In this document: positions 62,686 to 64,000 of the stretch, piece by piece
Layout: each line of letters starts with the position of its first letter
How positions within the stretch are numbered: the first letter of the stretch is position 1
Assembly: GCA_903880015.1 (NCBI GenBank)
Contig: CAIRNS010000001.1
Span: 59,413 to 123,412 of the forward strand
Reading direction: 5' to 3'
Origin: an uncultured Elusimicrobia bacterium
GTDB lineage: Bacteria; Elusimicrobiota; Endomicrobiia; Endomicrobiales; CAIRNS01
DNA length: 64,000 nucleotides
The notes under the pieces: generated by a model
Databases searched by the model: none
What the model was told of the DNA's origin: nothing
Seen by the model: only the letters and a program-made list of their open reading frames with translations
Position numbers and translations under genes: made by a program

Positions 62686-62789
62686 ATTATTGTTACCTGT
62701 TCTGGATAATTTCTCAACCTAACATCTGCCTTTAAATCCCTTTAAAAAAAGCCCACCACCAAAATCGGATATTCTGTAACCCTATTAAT

Positions 62790-63230
62790 TTAAAAAAGAT
62801 AGTAATGAATTGCCAGATTCATTGTCCATTCAATGCCGTCTACGCTGACATCGTCGGATTTCAAGGCGATTACGGTGGGGCAAAAATCCATCATAAAACT
62901 GAGGTTTTTTGCCACAAAATATTCTCCGCCAACAAATAATGAACCTTCGTACCCGGCGCCATGGATGTCAAAGGTATCGAATTCTATCCACCCGCCTTCC
63001 AGCCCGGTAAACAACTTGATATTTTCTGACCGCGAGAAGTTCCAATACAACCTGCCGGCGTACACCTTAATGCCTTCAGCCGCGGCGTATCGCGCCTCTG
63101 TAGCGAATCGCGGCGATAGATTGCCCTTAACGCTGACATACGGCCAGCCCAGGCCGATGCTCAGATTGCCCTCGGCAAAAAGCATCGTGGCATTAAATAT
63201 CATGAGGATAAGCATTACCGTTCTTTTCAT
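62790..63230 (-). CDS. Exported outer-membrane beta-barrel-like protein
   Basis: Small protein of 146 residues with an N-terminal signal peptide (KRTVMLILMIFNATMLFA, cut probably after AEG or FA). The rest is alternating hydrophobic/polar beta strands ending in an aromatic residue (ends HYYLF), as in small eight-strand barrel proteins of the outer membrane. No named family was recognised. It overlaps the 3' end of the upstream PQQ-repeat gene by 4 bases, so the two are probably cotranscribed and may both act outside the cytoplasm. Confidence 0.72.
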   Translation of the reverse strand: MKRTVMLILMIFNATMLFAEGNLSIGLGWPYVSVKGNLSPRFATEARYAAAEGIKVYAGRLYWNFSRSENIKLFTGLEGGWIEFDTFDIHGAGYEGSLFVGGEYFVAKNLSFMMDFCPTVIALKSDDVSVDGIEWTMNLAIHYYLF

Positions 63231-64000
63231 TTCTTCCCCGTATTTTGCAAATTATTATGGAATTTTGGCCACGGAGTACTTCCTAATGTTCCTAAACTAT
63301 TTATTGCATACAGTTTATTATCATATGAACCAACATAAATGATCCCATCTGAACCTATTGCAGGGGAGGAATAATAGATACTATTCCCCGTTAAAAATTC
63401 CCATTTCTTGGTGCCGTCAGGATTTATGGCATACAGTTTATTATCATTTGAACCGACATAAATCGTCCCATCTGTATCTATTGTTGGGGAAGAGTAAATA
63501 GTGTTACCCGTTAAAAATTCCCATTTCTTGGTGCCGTCAGGATTTATGGCATACAGTTTATTATCAGTTGAACCAACATAAATCGTCCCGTCTGAACCTA
63601 GTGCGGGGGAAGAATATTGGATACCATTACCCGTTAGAAATTCCCATTTCTTAGTACCATCAGGATTTATGGCATACAGTTTATTATCAGTTGAGCCGAC
63701 ATAAATCGTCCCATCTGAACCTAGTGCGGGGGAACTATTAACCCTATTCCCTGTTAAAAACTCCCACTTCTTTGTGCCATCGGAATTTATGGCATACAGT
63801 TTATTATCATTTGAACCAACATAAATCGTCCCGTCTGAGCCTATTGCGGGGGAAGAAAAAGTGATAATATTACCCGTTAAAAATTCCCATTTCTTTGTAC
63901 CATCAGGATTTAGGGCATACAATTTATAATCATATGAACCAACATAAATCGTCCCATCTGAACCTATGGCGGGGGAAGAAGTGATATAGTTACCCGTTAC
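63227..64000 (-). CDS. PQQ-like beta-propeller repeat protein, 5' partial
   Basis: The frame is open to the right edge, so the N-terminus and any signal peptide are missing. The 257 visible residues hold about six near-identical blades of 40-41 residues, each with SSPAIGSDGTIYVGS, DNKLYAINPDGTKKWEF and LTGN, the PQQ/WD40-like propeller repeat of extracellular or periplasmic proteins. Residues after the last blade (WPKFHNNLQNTGKK) are the usual end of such proteins. It may bind other proteins or polymers; PQQ binding itself is not indicated. Repeats are very alike at DNA level. Confidence 0.87.
   Translation of the reverse strand, partial: VTGNYITSSPAIGSDGTIYVGSYDYKLYALNPDGTKKWEFLTGNIITFSSPAIGSDGTIYVGSNDNKLYAINSDGTKKWEFLTGNRVNSSPALGSDGTIYVGSTDNKLYAINPDGTKKWEFLTGNGIQYSSPALGSDGTIYVGSTDNKLYAINPDGTKKWEFLTGNTIYSSPTIDTDGTIYVGSNDNKLYAINPDGTKKWEFLTGNSIYYSSPAIGSDGIIYVGSYDNKLYAINSLGTLGSTPWPKFHNNLQNTGKK
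63306..63940. repeat. Tandem DNA repeats coding propeller blades
   Basis: The phrase GCATACAGTTTATTATCA recurs at 63306, 63429, 63549, 63672, 63792 and, with two changes, 63915. The steps are 123, 120, 123, 120 and 123 bases, always a multiple of three. High identity between units suggests recent duplication or gene conversion within the PQQ-repeat gene. Confidence 0.85.

Noticed and set aside
62686..62789. Terminator between the convergent radical SAM and barrel-like genes
   Set aside because: No stable stem with a T-run could be found on either strand.
63227..64000. CRISPR-like spaced repeats
   Set aside because: The repeats are contiguous in-frame coding units of 120-123 bases that translate to propeller blades; there are no short repeats with unique spacers.
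1..64000. tRNA, rRNA, prophage or integrase-linked island
   Set aside because: No gap is long enough for rRNA, no cloverleaf-like sequence with a CCA end was noticed, and no integrase, transposase or phage structural gene is present; a tRNA scan would be the decisive test.

Overview
The window looks like part of the chromosome of an uncultured, strictly anaerobic, hydrogen-metabolising bacterium with an outer membrane. Evidence for this is a 17 kb [NiFe]-hydrogenase and maturation locus, a ferredoxin-fused EtfA, radical SAM enzymes, an LpxL-type acyltransferase and a secreted barrel-like protein. Gene order and the style of many proteins (YfhO-like membrane proteins, PQQ-repeat protein, serine palmitoyltransferase-like enzyme) recall candidate phyla such as Omnitrophota. 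That placement is an impression: there is no rRNA, tRNA or phylogenetic marker tree to support it. No tRNA, rRNA, CRISPR array, insertion sequence or prophage was seen. Genes are tightly packed, many with 4-nt ATGA overlaps, and no gene-free stretch exceeds 300 bases.

Layout. (1) 1-18259, envelope polysaccharide region: an O-antigen ligase/polymerase cut by the window edge, two tandem YfhO-like proteins, GT2 and GT4 glycosyltransferases, asparagine synthase, a GT-C-like membrane protein, a WecA/MraY-type phosphoglycosyl transferase, an FAD-dependent oxidoreductase and a nucleotide-sugar dehydrogenase homologue that has lost its catalytic residues. (2) 18322-31124, one long housekeeping operon with a clear promoter and a clear terminator: icd-ndk-ackA-DUF177-rpmF-plsX-fabH-fabD-fabG-acpP-fabF-rnc-acyl-CoA dehydrogenase-etfB-etfA. 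(3) 31133-33257, SOS cassette: lexA, a small unknown gene and dinB, behind a promoter whose spacer is filled by an 18-bp perfect palindrome, probably the LexA operator. (4) 33305-50799, 22 genes on one strand: NAD(P)H-diaphorase-like subunits (HydB/HydG type), a polyferredoxin, a complete Mrp-Mbh-type group 4 [NiFe] hydrogenase with two antiporter-like subunits, then hypA, hypF, hypC, a GNAT acetyltransferase, hypD and hypE. (5) 50931-61259, mixed envelope and chromosome genes: serine palmitoyltransferase-like enzyme, an unknown basic-tailed protein, smc, wecG-like, DUF362 ferredoxin, LpxL-like, ferritin-like, MscS and a half-size TSUP permease. (6) 61303-64000: a radical SAM protein, then on the minus strand a small barrel-like exported protein and a PQQ-repeat protein cut by the right edge.

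How the parts may work together (inference). The CarCDE-like acyl-CoA dehydrogenase/Etf complex could exchange electrons between NADH, an enoyl-CoA and ferredoxin. The hydrogenase locus carries both a ferredoxin-type input and an NAD(P)H-type flavoprotein input, joined to an ion-translocating Mrp module. This would let the cell dispose of electrons from fermentation as H2, or take them up from H2, while building or spending an ion gradient. Acetate kinase could give substrate-level ATP, although pta is not in the window. The most unusual items are the hybrid hydrogenase locus, the degenerate nucleotide-sugar dehydrogenase, the palindromic lexA operator and the inverted repeat on the hydrogenase promoter.
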